Assembly (NCBI GenBank): GCA_009788055.1 | Contig: WQSG01000001.1 | Span: 64,461-128,460, forward strand | Direction: 5' to 3' | DNA: 64,000 nucleotides | Source of the DNA: Defluviitaleaceae bacterium | GTDB lineage: Bacteria; Bacillota; Clostridia; Lachnospirales; WQUN01 | In this document: in pieces, positions 26,249 through 34,368 of the stretch | How the letters are laid out: every line of letters begins with the position of its first letter | Numbering within the stretch: position 1 is the first letter of the stretch | Notes under the pieces: model-generated | What the model was told of the DNA's origin: nothing | Seen by the model: only the letters and a program-made list of their open reading frames with translations | The model's database searches: none | Program-made: the position numbers and the translations under genes

Positions 26249-27271
26249 ATGTCAGAATCGTATAAAAAAGCCGGTGTGGATATTCATGCCGGATATGATG
26301 CAGTGCAGAGGATAAAGAAGCACGTTGAACGGACGAAAACGGCGGGCGTTGTTGGCGGACTTGGCGGCTTTGGGGGGCTGTTTGACCTTTCGGCGGTGGG
26401 CAAATATGAAGAGCCTGTTTTGGTTAGCGGAACGGACGGCGTTGGCACTAAGTTGATGTTGGCGTTTAAGCTGGGCAAGCACGATACGATTGGTGTGGAC
26501 GCGGTTGCAATGTGCGTGAACGATATTATCACAGTGGGAGCGAAGCCTCTGTTTTTCTTGGACTATATTGCGTGCGGCAAGGTTTTGCCTGATGTGATGG
26601 AGGACATTGTGAAAGGAATTGCAGAGGGCTGTGTGCAGTCGGGCTGTGCGCTAATCGGCGGCGAAATGGCAGAGCATCCCGATATGATGCCGCAAAATGA
26701 GTATGACATTGCGGGCTTCTGCGTTGGCATTGCGGAGAAGAGCAAGATGATTACGGGCGACGGAATAAAAGAAGGTGACGCGCTTGTCGGCATTGCGTCC
26801 AGCGGGGTGCATTCCAACGGGTTTTCCCTGATTCGCAAAATTGTTGCGGATAATAATTTGGATTTGGGCGAGGTCTATTTTGACGATAAACCCCTTGGCG
26901 AAATTCTACTTACGCCCACGCGGATTTACGCAAAGTCGGTTGGATTGTTATGCGAAAAATTCGAGTTGAAGGGCATGGCACATATCACGGGCGGCGGCTT
27001 TATTGAGAATATCCCGCGCATTTTGCCACAAGGGCTTGGGGCGGAAATTCTTGCGGATTCGTGGGTGCGCCCGCCCGTTTTTGCATTCCTGCAAAAATAC
27101 AGCCACATATGCGAGGAAGAAATGTTCAATTTGTATAATATGGGCATTGGCATGGTGGTTGCCGTTGACGCGGCGGAAGCCGAAAACGCCGCTGATTTTC
27201 TGCGGGCAAACGGCGAAAAAGCATATGTAATAGGAAGCGTTATTTCGGGCGAAGGCGTGGTTTTCAAATGA
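26249..27271 (+). CDS. purM: Phosphoribosylformylglycinamidine cyclo-ligase
   Basis: A protein of 340 residues, the usual PurM length. Visible family features are YKKAGVDIHAGYDAVQRIKK at the start, GTKLMLAFKLGKHDTIGVDA, MCVNDIITVGAKPLFFLDYI, the GGEMAEHPDMM motif and GIASSGVHSNGFSLIRKI. PurM closes the imidazole ring of AIR from FGAM with ATP, step five of purine synthesis. GAGGAG precedes the ATG. Its stop overlaps the purN start (ATGA), so the two are translationally coupled. Confidence 0.97.
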   Translation: MSESYKKAGVDIHAGYDAVQRIKKHVERTKTAGVVGGLGGFGGLFDLSAVGKYEEPVLVSGTDGVGTKLMLAFKLGKHDTIGVDAVAMCVNDIITVGAKPLFFLDYIACGKVLPDVMEDIVKGIAEGCVQSGCALIGGEMAEHPDMMPQNEYDIAGFCVGIAEKSKMITGDGIKEGDALVGIASSGVHSNGFSLIRKIVADNNLDLGEVYFDDKPLGEILLTPTRIYAKSVGLLCEKFELKGMAHITGGGFIENIPRILPQGLGAEILADSWVRPPVFAFLQKYSHICEEEMFNLYNMGIGMVVAVDAAEAENAADFLRANGEKAYVIGSVISGEGVVFK

Positions 27272-27843
27272 AAAACATAGCTGTTTTTGCATCACACGGC
27301 GGTTCGGATTTGCAGGCGATTATTGATGGTTGCAAGGCGGGGAAAATTCCTGCCCGCGTTTGCGTTGTTATAAGCAACAACAGCGGTTCGCGGGCGTTGG
27401 AACGCGCAAAAGGCGAGGGCATCCCTGCGGTTCATCTAAGCGCGAACAGCACGGCGGCGGGTTCTCTCGGAGATGAAATGCTGGCGGTTCTTCACGCCCA
27501 CAAAACCGATATCGTTTTTCTTGCGGGGTATCTAAAAAAAATCCCCGCGCCCGTACTTAAAACATACGAAAACCGAATTTTCAACATACACCCGTCATTG
27601 CTGCCCAAGTACGGCGGGCGGGGAATGTTCGGAATTAACGTACACACCGCCGTGCTTGCCGCAGGCGATACGGAAACAGGCATAACCATCCACCGCGTAA
27701 CCGCCGAATACGATAGCGGCGATATTTTAGCACAACGAAAAGTACCCGTTCACATGGGAGACACGCCTGAAAGTCTTGCCGCACGTGTGCTTGAACAAGA
27801 GCATATTTTTCTGGTGGAATTTTTGGAGGGTGAGTTGCAGTGA
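27268..27843 (+). CDS. purN: Phosphoribosylglycinamide formyltransferase
   Basis: A protein of 191 residues with the PurN pattern: IAVFASHGGSDLQAIIDGCK, VVISNNSGSRALERAKGEGI, and the formyl-transfer core IFNIHPSLLPKYGGRGMFG with HxxxxxxxxG, then TGITIHRVTAEYDSGDILAQ containing the catalytic Asp. It formylates GAR with 10-formyl-tetrahydrofolate. It overlaps purM by four bases and the following hydrolase by four (GTGA). Confidence 0.95.
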   Translation: MKNIAVFASHGGSDLQAIIDGCKAGKIPARVCVVISNNSGSRALERAKGEGIPAVHLSANSTAAGSLGDEMLAVLHAHKTDIVFLAGYLKKIPAPVLKTYENRIFNIHPSLLPKYGGRGMFGINVHTAVLAAGDTETGITIHRVTAEYDSGDILAQRKVPVHMGDTPESLAARVLEQEHIFLVEFLEGELQ

Positions 27844-28502
27844 ACATAGATGTAAACGGCGTAAATTTATTCTACGAAAAAAGCGGCAGCGGCAGCCCTA
27901 TTATTTTGTTGCACGGGAACAGCGAAGACCACAGCATTTTTGATGTTTTAGTACCGCAACTTTCCGCAACGCATACCGTGTACGCAATAGACAGCCGCGA
28001 CCACGGCAAAAGCGACAAAGTGTCAACATTGGAATATCATGCAATGATGGAAGATACCGCCGAGTTCATACAAAAATTGGACATTCAAAGCCCCGCGCTT
28101 TTTGGCTTTAGCGACGGCGGAATTATCGGGATTTTGCTTGCCGCAAAATATCCGCAAATGCTTTCCAAACTGATAATCGCAGGCGCGAACACAAACCCAA
28201 ACGGCATTAAACCGCTCACATTGGCGGCAATGAAAGCCGTGTATTTTTTCACCCGAAGCCAACAATTCAAAATGATGCTTACCAAGCCGAACATCCCAAA
28301 TGCGGAGTTGCAAAAAATAGAAACGCCCACGCTTGTTTTGGCGGGAAGCAAAGATTTAATCAGAGAACAGCACACGCGCATGATTGCAGAAAATATAAAA
28401 AACAGCACCCTTAAAATCTTGGACGGCGAAGACCACACAAGTTACGTTTTGCACAGCAAAAAATTGTATGGCATCATAAATCCATTTTTAACAGGGAAAT
28501 AA
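27840..28502 (+). CDS. Alpha/beta-fold hydrolase
   Basis: A protein of 220 residues. The oxyanion motif IILLHGNSED is near 21-30. The nucleophile elbow GFSDGG places Ser91, the Asp lies in LVLAGSKDLI and the His in GEDHTSYV, completing an alpha/beta-hydrolase triad. No signal peptide is present. Translation begins at GTG 27840, behind GGAGGG, overlapping the purN stop. Substrate is unknown; nothing ties it to purine synthesis except the operon position. Confidence 0.85.
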   Translation: MNIDVNGVNLFYEKSGSGSPIILLHGNSEDHSIFDVLVPQLSATHTVYAIDSRDHGKSDKVSTLEYHAMMEDTAEFIQKLDIQSPALFGFSDGGIIGILLAAKYPQMLSKLIIAGANTNPNGIKPLTLAAMKAVYFFTRSQQFKMMLTKPNIPNAELQKIETPTLVLAGSKDLIREQHTRMIAENIKNSTLKILDGEDHTSYVLHSKKLYGIINPFLTGK

Positions 28503-28552
28503 TTTTGACAGAAGTTCGTCACGGGTGTGGTTGAATATTAAAAATTTCTGTG

Positions 28553-28580
28553 TTGATTTTATATCCGTTTCGGGTATAAT
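28553..28580 (+). promoter_or_regulatory. Promoter of a candidate antisense/structured RNA
   Basis: TTGATT (28553-28558) and TATAAT (28575-28580) are 16 bases apart. No coding start follows; the predicted transcript begins in a GC-rich hairpin near 28587. Confidence 0.65.
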
Positions 28581-28586
28581 AAAAGC

Positions 28587-28705
28587 ATGACCAGCGCGTC
28601 AACGCTGGCCATGCTTTACGGTCGCAACCGATTCTGCGGCTGGCCACTAGAATTTAAATTAACTTAAAGTAGCCGTTAGCTTCGACGTGGACGGCTACTT
28701 TTGCG
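28587..28705 (+). ncRNA. Candidate antisense RNA opposing a small toxin-like gene
   Basis: The predicted transcript folds into three hairpins: TGACCAGCG/CGCTGGCCA, GGTCGCA/TGCGGCT (with wobbles), and a terminator-like AAAGTAGCCGT/ACGGCTACTTT stem (28666-28701) with a short T run. The last stem overlaps the 3' end of the minus-strand small gene, so the RNA would be antisense to that message. Internal GCAACCG and CGGCT segments are also complementary to CGGTTG and AGCCG in the toxin leader. No start codon with a ribosome site is present. Confidence 0.5.
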
Positions 28706-28810
28706 TTTCGCGCGTTTTGAATTACCGCGCTTGCGCAAAGCATGACGTATCTTGAAAGCAATTGAAACAACGTAGTATATGGCTTTGATTATATCGAATA
28801 CAGACATCAT
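28676..28810 (-). CDS. Small hydrophobic basic peptide, candidate type I toxin
   Basis: A peptide of 44 residues. The hydrophobic segment FDIIKAIYYVVSIAF could cross or insert into the membrane. It is followed by a strongly basic tail (RHALRKRGNSKRAKRKSSRP), the layout of Fst/TxpA-like type I toxins, although the sequence matches no member I know. The first of two adjacent ATGs (28810, 28807) follows AGGAGG by six bases. Its own promoter, a leader hairpin covering the ribosome site, and an opposed structured RNA surround it. Identification as a toxin is inference. Confidence 0.55.
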   Translation of the reverse strand: MMSVFDIIKAIYYVVSIAFKIRHALRKRGNSKRAKRKSSRPRRS

Positions 28811-28818
28811 GTATCGCC

Positions 28819-28846
28819 TCCTCTCCATGTAAAAATGGCAGAGAGT
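28819..28846 (-). promoter_or_regulatory. Leader hairpin sequestering the small gene's ribosome site
   Basis: In the minus-strand leader CTCT and GCCAT pair with ATGG and AGAG (one bulge), burying the GAGAGGAGG ribosome site. This kind of leader fold is common in type I toxin messages. Confidence 0.5.
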
Positions 28847-28875
28847 GCGACCAACCGCCACGGCTGCTTGTCATA

Positions 28876-28904
28876 ATTATATATTGTGTCGAAAAAAAGT
28901 ACAA
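28876..28904 (-). promoter_or_regulatory. Promoter of the small toxin-like gene
   Basis: On the minus strand TTGTAC (28899-28904) and TATAAT (28876-28881) are exactly 17 bases apart and give a leader of about 59 bases. The divergent purH has a TATAAT at 28917-28922 but no matching -35 box. Confidence 0.7.
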
Positions 28905-28975
28905 TCTTTGGTAAAATATAATGCAATGGTTCAAAAATCTTTGTACGAAAATTTATATAAACGAGGAGAATTTTT

Positions 28976-30490
28976 ATGAAAAAACGAGCATTAATAAGCG
29001 TTTCGGACAAAACGGGCGTGTTGGAATTTGCGAAAGGGCTTGCGGCGCAGGGGTATGAAATCGTGTCTACGGGCGGAACGTATGAGTTGCTGAAGCCGAT
29101 TGGCGCGGTGAACATATCCGAAGTAACGGGCTTTCCTGAAATAATGGACGGTCGCGTGAAAACGCTTCACCCTGCGATTCACGGCGGGTTGTTGGCGGTG
29201 CGCGACAATCCCGCGCATATGGAGACAATTCAAGCGCACGGGATAAACACAATCGACATTGTGGCGGTGAACCTGTATCCGTTTAAAGAGACGATTCAAA
29301 AAGCGGGCGTGACGCGGGAAGAAGCGATTGAAAATATCGACATCGGCGGGCCGTCCATGATTCGTTCTGCGGCGAAAAACCATGCAAGCGTGGCGGTTAT
29401 CGTAGAGCCGACAGACTACGAAAAAGTATTGCAAGAGCTTTCTGCGGGCGGCGTTACGACGCAAACCAAACAAGACCTTGCGGCAAAGGCGTTTAGGCAC
29501 ACAGCCGCATATGACGCGGTAATCGCTTCGTATTTCACTAAAGAGCCGTATCCCGAAAAACTCACGCTCACATACGAAATAAAACAGCCATTGCGTTATG
29601 GCGAAAACCCGCACCAGCAAGCCGCGCTTTATGCCGACCCAATTCCGGGCGACACAATAATTGCGGCAAAACAGCTTCACGGCAAAGAGCTTTCCTACAA
29701 TAATATTGCGGACGCAGACGTCACTTTGGCAATGGTAAAGGAATTTGATATGCCCGCCGCCGTTGCGGTAAAGCACCAAAATCCGTGCGGCGTAGGCATT
29801 GGCGAAACCATTGCGGAAGCATATTCCCGCGCATACGAAGCCGACCCTGTTTCCATTTTCGGCGGCATTGTCGCGCTTAACCGCGAAGTGTGCGCAAAAA
29901 GCGCGGCGCAGATGAGTGAAATCTTCCTTGAAATAATAATCGCGCCGTCATTTTCGCAAGAGGCACTGGAAATTCTTACGAAGAAGAAAAACCTGCGCCT
30001 GTTACAAATAGACACAACAAAGCCCGAAACTTCGGAGCAAAAAATCTCCGCAGTAAGCGGCGGACTTCTTATACAAGAAAAAGACGGGGCAAGCTTTGAC
30101 ACGGCAAATCTAACATTTCCAACAAAGCGCAAGCCCACCGAAGCGGAACTTAAAACCGCAAAATTTGCATGGACTTGCGTAAAATATGTAAAGTCCAACG
30201 GCATTTTGCTTGCCCGCGACAACATGACAGTGGGAATAGGGCCGGGGCAAACAAACCGCGTGGGCGCGGCAAAAATCGCGATAGGTGACGCGGGCGAACG
30301 CACCAAGGGCGCAGTACTCGCCTCGGACGCATTCTTCCCCATGCCCGATACCGTGGAACTCGCCGCCGCCGCCGGCATTGAAGTAATTATCCAAACAGGC
30401 GGCTCCATCAAGGACGCAGACTCCATCGCCGCTTGCGACAAACACGGCATCGCCATGATTTTCACAGGGGTAAGACATTTCAAACACTAG
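28976..30490 (+). CDS. purH: Bifunctional AICAR formyltransferase/IMP cyclohydrolase
   Basis: A protein of 504 residues with both domains. The N-terminal IMP cyclohydrolase part shows SVSDKTGVLEFAKGLAAQGY, GFPEIMDGRVKTLHPAIHGG and ENIDIGGPSMIRSAAKNHAS. The C-terminal transformylase part shows LRYGENPHQQAALYAD, AVKHQNPCGVGIG, and LASDAFFPMPDTVE. It carries out the last two steps to IMP. AGGAG lies eight bases before the ATG. It is separated from purMN by the toxin-like locus on the other strand. Confidence 0.97.
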   Translation: MKKRALISVSDKTGVLEFAKGLAAQGYEIVSTGGTYELLKPIGAVNISEVTGFPEIMDGRVKTLHPAIHGGLLAVRDNPAHMETIQAHGINTIDIVAVNLYPFKETIQKAGVTREEAIENIDIGGPSMIRSAAKNHASVAVIVEPTDYEKVLQELSAGGVTTQTKQDLAAKAFRHTAAYDAVIASYFTKEPYPEKLTLTYEIKQPLRYGENPHQQAALYADPIPGDTIIAAKQLHGKELSYNNIADADVTLAMVKEFDMPAAVAVKHQNPCGVGIGETIAEAYSRAYEADPVSIFGGIVALNREVCAKSAAQMSEIFLEIIIAPSFSQEALEILTKKKNLRLLQIDTTKPETSEQKISAVSGGLLIQEKDGASFDTANLTFPTKRKPTEAELKTAKFAWTCVKYVKSNGILLARDNMTVGIGPGQTNRVGAAKIAIGDAGERTKGAVLASDAFFPMPDTVELAAAAGIEVIIQTGGSIKDADSIAACDKHGIAMIFTGVRHFKH

Positions 30491-30499
30491 GAGGATATT

Positions 30500-31576
30500 A
30501 TGGAAAAGTTGAAAAAAATTTTAACAGCGGCGGGTGCGCTTGCCCTTGCCGCAATTTTATCCGCGTGTATGGTGGATGAACATTCGGGCGCGGCGTATTT
30601 TTACAACGCGCCGCCTACGCAAACCACCACCCCGCCCGCGATAACCTATGAAGAAACAGCGGAAGAAGCCCCCGAAGAAATTGCAATTGAAATAGCTGAA
30701 CTCCCCGAAGGTGCGCCTGAGTTTCTTGAAATGTTCCGCGTTTTAGAGGGCATTTTGCACGGTGGATGGGGATGCCCCGACCGAGCAATGGAGCAGGTGG
30801 ATGACCTGATTGGCAACACCAGAATGCGGCACTACGAGGACAACCTGTTTCTTTGGGTAGAAAGTTTTGGCATTTATCCTGACGATTTGCGCTATAATTA
30901 CGAATTTATGTTTTCCGCGCTGGTGGAGATTTTGGAATATTACGGCTTGCCGCTGTCTGCGGAAATGATTTCCGTTGTTGCAATATCAGAACGCATTGCC
31001 GAGATAAGGCGAAATGCGCGAGACCTTGCGGATGTGATAAATAATTTCAATTCGCAGCAAGACAGTGACGATTTGTGGCTGGAAACAACCGAAGCCGTGG
31101 GGCGGCAGTTTGACGAAACAGGCACAATTTCGGCGGGAGACCCTGTGGTTTCTCGTTGGCCTACGCAGATATCATTCGGTTCGCGTGAGAGGGCATTGGA
31201 TATGCTTCAGTTCATCGAATACAGCGGCAATGCTTGGTGGGTAAATAATTTTGCTGTTAGCCAAATGATTCTTTATCAATGGGGCGGAATGGCTAATATG
31301 ATTGCCGCTTACGAGCCGGAAGCGATGAAAATGTTTCTTGCCATGCTTGAGGAAATTCTGCAAAGCGGCGAGCGCGATTTTGACCACGCCGTATATTTAG
31401 TGGAAGAACAAATTGAAGAATATCTTTTTTTACAATTTCAAGATGAATTTGACCAATGGGAAAGTAGATTTGGTATAACTCACCATGAGGAGGACTATAT
31501 AGTGCTGGAACTTCTGCGTTTTTACGGGCTGACGCTATCATATGAAGCCTTCCGCGAGATACTTGCCAACCAATAA
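30500..31576 (+). CDS. Lipoprotein of unknown function
   Basis: A protein of 358 residues with a lipoprotein signal peptide (LSAC, Cys23), a Thr/Pro/Glu-rich linker (about 35-75) and an acidic, helical, Trp-rich ectodomain. That domain contains two similar halves ending ILEYYGLPLSAEMISVVA and LRFYGLTLSYEAFREIL, suggesting an internal duplication. No enzyme motif is visible. AGGAGG precedes the ATG, nine bases after the purH stop, so it may be cotranscribed with purH. Confidence 0.7.
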   Translation: MEKLKKILTAAGALALAAILSACMVDEHSGAAYFYNAPPTQTTTPPAITYEETAEEAPEEIAIEIAELPEGAPEFLEMFRVLEGILHGGWGCPDRAMEQVDDLIGNTRMRHYEDNLFLWVESFGIYPDDLRYNYEFMFSALVEILEYYGLPLSAEMISVVAISERIAEIRRNARDLADVINNFNSQQDSDDLWLETTEAVGRQFDETGTISAGDPVVSRWPTQISFGSRERALDMLQFIEYSGNAWWVNNFAVSQMILYQWGGMANMIAAYEPEAMKMFLAMLEEILQSGERDFDHAVYLVEEQIEEYLFLQFQDEFDQWESRFGITHHEEDYIVLELLRFYGLTLSYEAFREILANQ

Positions 31577-31595
31577 ATTATCCGACCAACTTTTT

Positions 31596-31612
31596 TGTAA
31601 CCAAACTGTAAT
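31596..31612 (+). promoter_or_regulatory. WalR/PhoP-type direct repeat
   Basis: TGTAAC, five bases, TGTAAT matches the published WalR (YycF) pattern TGTWAH-N5-TGTWAH. Read on the other strand it is also two TTACA half-sites 11 bases apart, like a Pho box. It lies 65 bases upstream of the DUF4349 gene. Confidence 0.4.
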
Positions 31613-31617
31613 ATTTC

Positions 31618-31670
31618 CATCCCCTTTGCGGTTTAATGTGCAGAAGGCCTTAAAAAACCCAAAGGGGATG
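31618..31670 (+). promoter_or_regulatory. Inverted repeat covering the ribosome site of the DUF4349 gene
   Basis: CATCCCCTTTG (31618-31628) and CAAAGGGGATG (31660-31670) form a perfect 11-bp stem, extended inside by GGTTT/AAACC. The right arm is the Shine-Dalgarno sequence of the gene starting at 31677. Confidence 0.6.
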
Positions 31671-31676
31671 ATTACG

Positions 31677-32480
31677 TTGAATATAAAACGTGTTTTGTCC
31701 GCGCTTGTTGTACTCTTGTTGCTTGTGCCAACGGCACAGGTTTACGGCGTGGACGCGTACTTAATCCGAACGTATCGGATAGAACTTGCGGTAGAAAGCC
31801 TTGACGCGGCACTGCCAAGAATTTTAACCATGCCGGGGGTAGACCTGCAAAGCGTGTTGGATATTCAGGCGGGCAGTGGGCGAATGGAACGACTAATCAA
31901 TAATCACGAGCTGGACGCGACGCTTAACATACTGCGCGGAATGGGGCAGGTTACGGGAACAAGCTCTAATTCGCGGAACGAGTTTGCGCAGTTGCGCGGC
32001 TTGCAGGCAGAGTTTACTATTCGCAATATCGAATATCGCAACCTAACCGATTTGCTTCATCAAGCGGCAACCCTTTCGGACTTTCGGATTATCGAAGGGC
32101 GGCTTGTGAATATTATTTCGGAAATAGAATCTTTACGCGGCAGAATAAATTATCTCAATTCCGAAGTGGGCACAACGCGGCTGCATATCACGCTTGCGAC
32201 AATTCCGCCCGTGCCGGAATACGAACCCGAGCCCGAGCCGGAATCCACGCCCGAGCCTGAATCCGAACCCGAGGGCGGCGGCGCGTTTTACAGAATAAGC
32301 ACGGCGTTTGCGCGCTCTGCCGATGCGACATTATCAATCGCACAGGGGATTTTGATATTTCTTGCGCACATTAGTTTGCCGCTTGCGGCGGTTCTAATCG
32401 TTGGATTTTGTGCGTGGCGCGTGGCACGGAAAATAAAACCCAAAACGAAAACGGAGGGCGACGGCAATGAAAAAAAATAA
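31677..32480 (+). CDS. DUF4349-like exported membrane protein
   Basis: A protein of about 267 residues with a signal peptide (NIKRVLSALVVLLLLVPTAQ), a helical ectodomain, a Glu/Pro-rich spacer (YEPEPEPESTPEPESEPEGG) and a C-terminal transmembrane helix (about 226-250) with a basic tail. RNIEYRNLTDLLHQAATLSD and ESLRGRINYLNSEVGTTRLH resemble the coiled-coil and strand parts of DUF4349. The TTG at 31677 is chosen because AAGGGG lies nine bases before it, while the ATG at 31668 abuts that site. It overlaps the next DUF4349 gene by 14 bases. Confidence 0.7.
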   Translation: MNIKRVLSALVVLLLLVPTAQVYGVDAYLIRTYRIELAVESLDAALPRILTMPGVDLQSVLDIQAGSGRMERLINNHELDATLNILRGMGQVTGTSSNSRNEFAQLRGLQAEFTIRNIEYRNLTDLLHQAATLSDFRIIEGRLVNIISEIESLRGRINYLNSEVGTTRLHITLATIPPVPEYEPEPEPESTPEPESEPEGGGAFYRISTAFARSADATLSIAQGILIFLAHISLPLAAVLIVGFCAWRVARKIKPKTKTEGDGNEKK

Positions 32481-33570
32481 ATTTGCAGTCTTAATTTTAA
32501 CGGTTGTTTTGCTCTTTGCCGTGGCTTGCGGCGCAGCTTCTTCCGATTCGGTTGAAATGCAAGCCGTACCCATGACGGATATCGGCGCAGGCAACTTAAT
32601 GAGTGGCGCACCGCAAGAGGCGGTTTTTCCTGAAGCGATACCGACAGAAGATTGGGCATGGGAAATGGCGGACGAGGTGATTATGGACGCGGCGGAAGCC
32701 AACTTCCGAGTACAGCAGGAACGTCCACCCGCTCCCCAAGTCGCGTCTGCACCCGAACCTGACGGCGAACCCGCGGTAACTCCAACGGTAACTCCAACGG
32801 AATGGGCAACCCCCGATATTCCGCAACCCGCCGCGCAAAGGCGAGTGATTCGCAATTCCGATATCGCAATCGAAACGCTGTACTTCGACGAAACCGTGGA
32901 AGAGCTTGCGCGAATTATCGCGGTAAACGGCGGCTTTATCGAAACATCTTCACAGCGGCTTGCAACCCGCCGCGACGGGCAAGAGTTCTGGCAAGCCGAG
33001 TATGTAATTCGTGTACCCGTTGCCCGTTTTGATACCGCCAACCAAAATATAACCGAACTTGGGCAAATCACGCGCTTTACAACAAACAGCGAGGATGTGA
33101 CAATGCTGTTTTTGGATTTACAAAGCCGTCTAAGTATTCGCGAAGAGGAAGAACGGCGCGTTGAAGCCATGCGCGATGCCGCCACAACCCTGCAAGATAA
33201 ATTGGCCCTTGAACGCCAACTGTCCGACCTGCGCGTAATAGTTGACCGCTATCGCCGCCGCATGACAGAAATTGACCAACTTGCTTCATTTTCCACCATC
33301 CGTTTGGCAATCCGCGAAATACACGAAATAATCGAACCCGAAGAAGAAGAATATATCCCATACGTCCCCGCCGAACCCCCCGCTCCCGACGGCTTCGGCA
33401 CAAGACTTGCAACCGCGTTCGGCACTTCCTTAGATTTCAGCGCGTCCCTGTTTACGTCACTGGCAATCATTTTTGTCTCGCTTCTGCCGCCCATCGCGCT
33501 GTTGGCTCTTCCCGCTTATGGGATATTCAGGTTTTTGAAAAAATATAAGCTACTGGGGGTAATGAAATAA
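32467..33570 (+). CDS. DUF4349 domain lipoprotein
   Basis: A protein of 367 residues with a lipoprotein signal (lipobox VAC, Cys21), a Pro-rich linker, and a DUF4349 core from about residue 125. The core shows RRVIRNSDIAIETLYFDETV, VNGGFIETSSQ, YVIRVPVARFD, the coiled coil EEERRVEAMRDAATTLQDKL, and ASFSTIRLAIREI. A C-terminal transmembrane helix (about 328-350) follows. The ectodomain resembles the periplasmic parts of envelope assembly proteins, but no activity is known. It is translationally coupled to the upstream paralogue, so the two may form a complex. Confidence 0.82.
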   Translation: MKKNKFAVLILTVVLLFAVACGAASSDSVEMQAVPMTDIGAGNLMSGAPQEAVFPEAIPTEDWAWEMADEVIMDAAEANFRVQQERPPAPQVASAPEPDGEPAVTPTVTPTEWATPDIPQPAAQRRVIRNSDIAIETLYFDETVEELARIIAVNGGFIETSSQRLATRRDGQEFWQAEYVIRVPVARFDTANQNITELGQITRFTTNSEDVTMLFLDLQSRLSIREEEERRVEAMRDAATTLQDKLALERQLSDLRVIVDRYRRRMTEIDQLASFSTIRLAIREIHEIIEPEEEEYIPYVPAEPPAPDGFGTRLATAFGTSLDFSASLFTSLAIIFVSLLPPIALLALPAYGIFRFLKKYKLLGVMK

Positions 33571-33576
33571 CAAAAA

Positions 33577-33619
33577 TAATGGGGCTGTCTCGCTTCTTCT
33601 TGGCAAGATAGCCCCATTA
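33577..33619. terminator. Bidirectional terminator
   Basis: TAATGGGGCTGTCT and AGATAGCCCCATTA form a 14-bp stem with one wobble. The right arm overlaps the HEPN gene's stop codon on the other strand. Confidence 0.75.
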
Positions 33620-34033
33620 CATATTCTTTCTTATATATTCACTTGTTGCGTTAAAGAATACTTGGAAATATTCCATATGAGGTTTGATATCTTCTGCGGT
33701 TATATCTATCATGTCTCCGTAATCAACGTCTACGCGGAGTGCTTCAACTTTTTTGATGTATGCCGAAAATTCAATAGGAAACAATTTTTCTTCGTGAACA
33801 TAGCGTTTGTTAAATGTCCCTATTAATGTCGGGTGTTTTACAATGTCGCGGTCGTTTTTTGCTGTGATATTATCAATGGCGAAAATAGCTCGCAAAACAC
33901 TGTAAATTGCGTAGTAAAGTTTTGTGCTTGCATCGCCGTACAACTTCGATTCAAGTAGGACTTGCGCCGCTTGATATCGTGTTTCGGCTTTTGAAAGCCA
34001 GTTTTCAGCCAAAAAAATTTTATGTTCGTTCAT
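33617..34033 (-). CDS. HepT-like HEPN domain toxin
   Basis: A helical protein of 138 residues with a HEPN pattern: NWLSKAETRYQAAQVLLESK, DASTKLYYAIYSVLRAIFAI and FQVFFNATSEYI. The R-x4-H motif RDIVKH (Arg62, His67) is the metal-independent RNase signature of HEPN toxins, though the trailing Tyr of the HepT consensus is absent. The ATG at 34033 overlaps the upstream nucleotidyltransferase gene by 14 bases, indicating coupling. Together they form a HepT/MntA-type pair, in which the antitoxin blocks the toxin by adding AMP to it. Confidence 0.8.
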   Translation of the reverse strand: MNEHKIFLAENWLSKAETRYQAAQVLLESKLYGDASTKLYYAIYSVLRAIFAIDNITAKNDRDIVKHPTLIGTFNKRYVHEEKLFPIEFSAYIKKVEALRVDVDYGDMIDITAEDIKPHMEYFQVFFNATSEYIRKNM

Positions 34034-34367
34034 AATAAGACACACCCTCGTTTAAGATGTTCGCATACAGGTTTGAATTTTCCTTGTGCTTTGTCCATTG
34101 CCCCACAGGAATAATTCTGTATGATGTCACTATATCGTGTTTGTAATCTATGTTGATGGTTGCATCGATTAGTGCGTTTCGTTTTGCTATGATTTCAGGT
34201 GGGTCGCATTGCAAGAACAGTGCAATGTCCAAATCCGATTCACCGTCTGTAAAATCTCCCCTCGCATATGAGCCGAAAACTACGACCCTTTCCAGTGCAT
34301 CACCAAATAAAGATTTTGCTTCATCTGTGATGTCGCTGATTGCGGGGACTATTTTTGTTTGATTCAT
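34020..34367 (-). CDS. MntA-like minimal nucleotidyltransferase antitoxin
   Basis: A protein of 115 residues of the polymerase-beta nucleotidyltransferase fold. The active-site motif reads GSYARGDFTDGESDLDIALF: Gly32-Ser33, then Asp45 and Asp47 with the expected spacing. A third acid may be Asp75 in INIDYKHDIV. It is the promoter-proximal gene of the module, as usual for MntA. It starts one base from the DUF2752 stop on the same strand and may share its transcript. Confidence 0.82.
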   Translation of the reverse strand: MNQTKIVPAISDITDEAKSLFGDALERVVVFGSYARGDFTDGESDLDIALFLQCDPPEIIAKRNALIDATINIDYKHDIVTSYRIIPVGQWTKHKENSNLYANILNEGVSYYERT

Positions 34368-34368
34368 T

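Noticed and set aside
28503..28975. Purine riboswitch upstream of purH, or a tRNA/6S-type RNA in the gap
   Set aside because: The conserved purine-riboswitch junction bases and a tRNA cloverleaf are absent. The hairpins fit better with an antisense RNA facing the small peptide gene.
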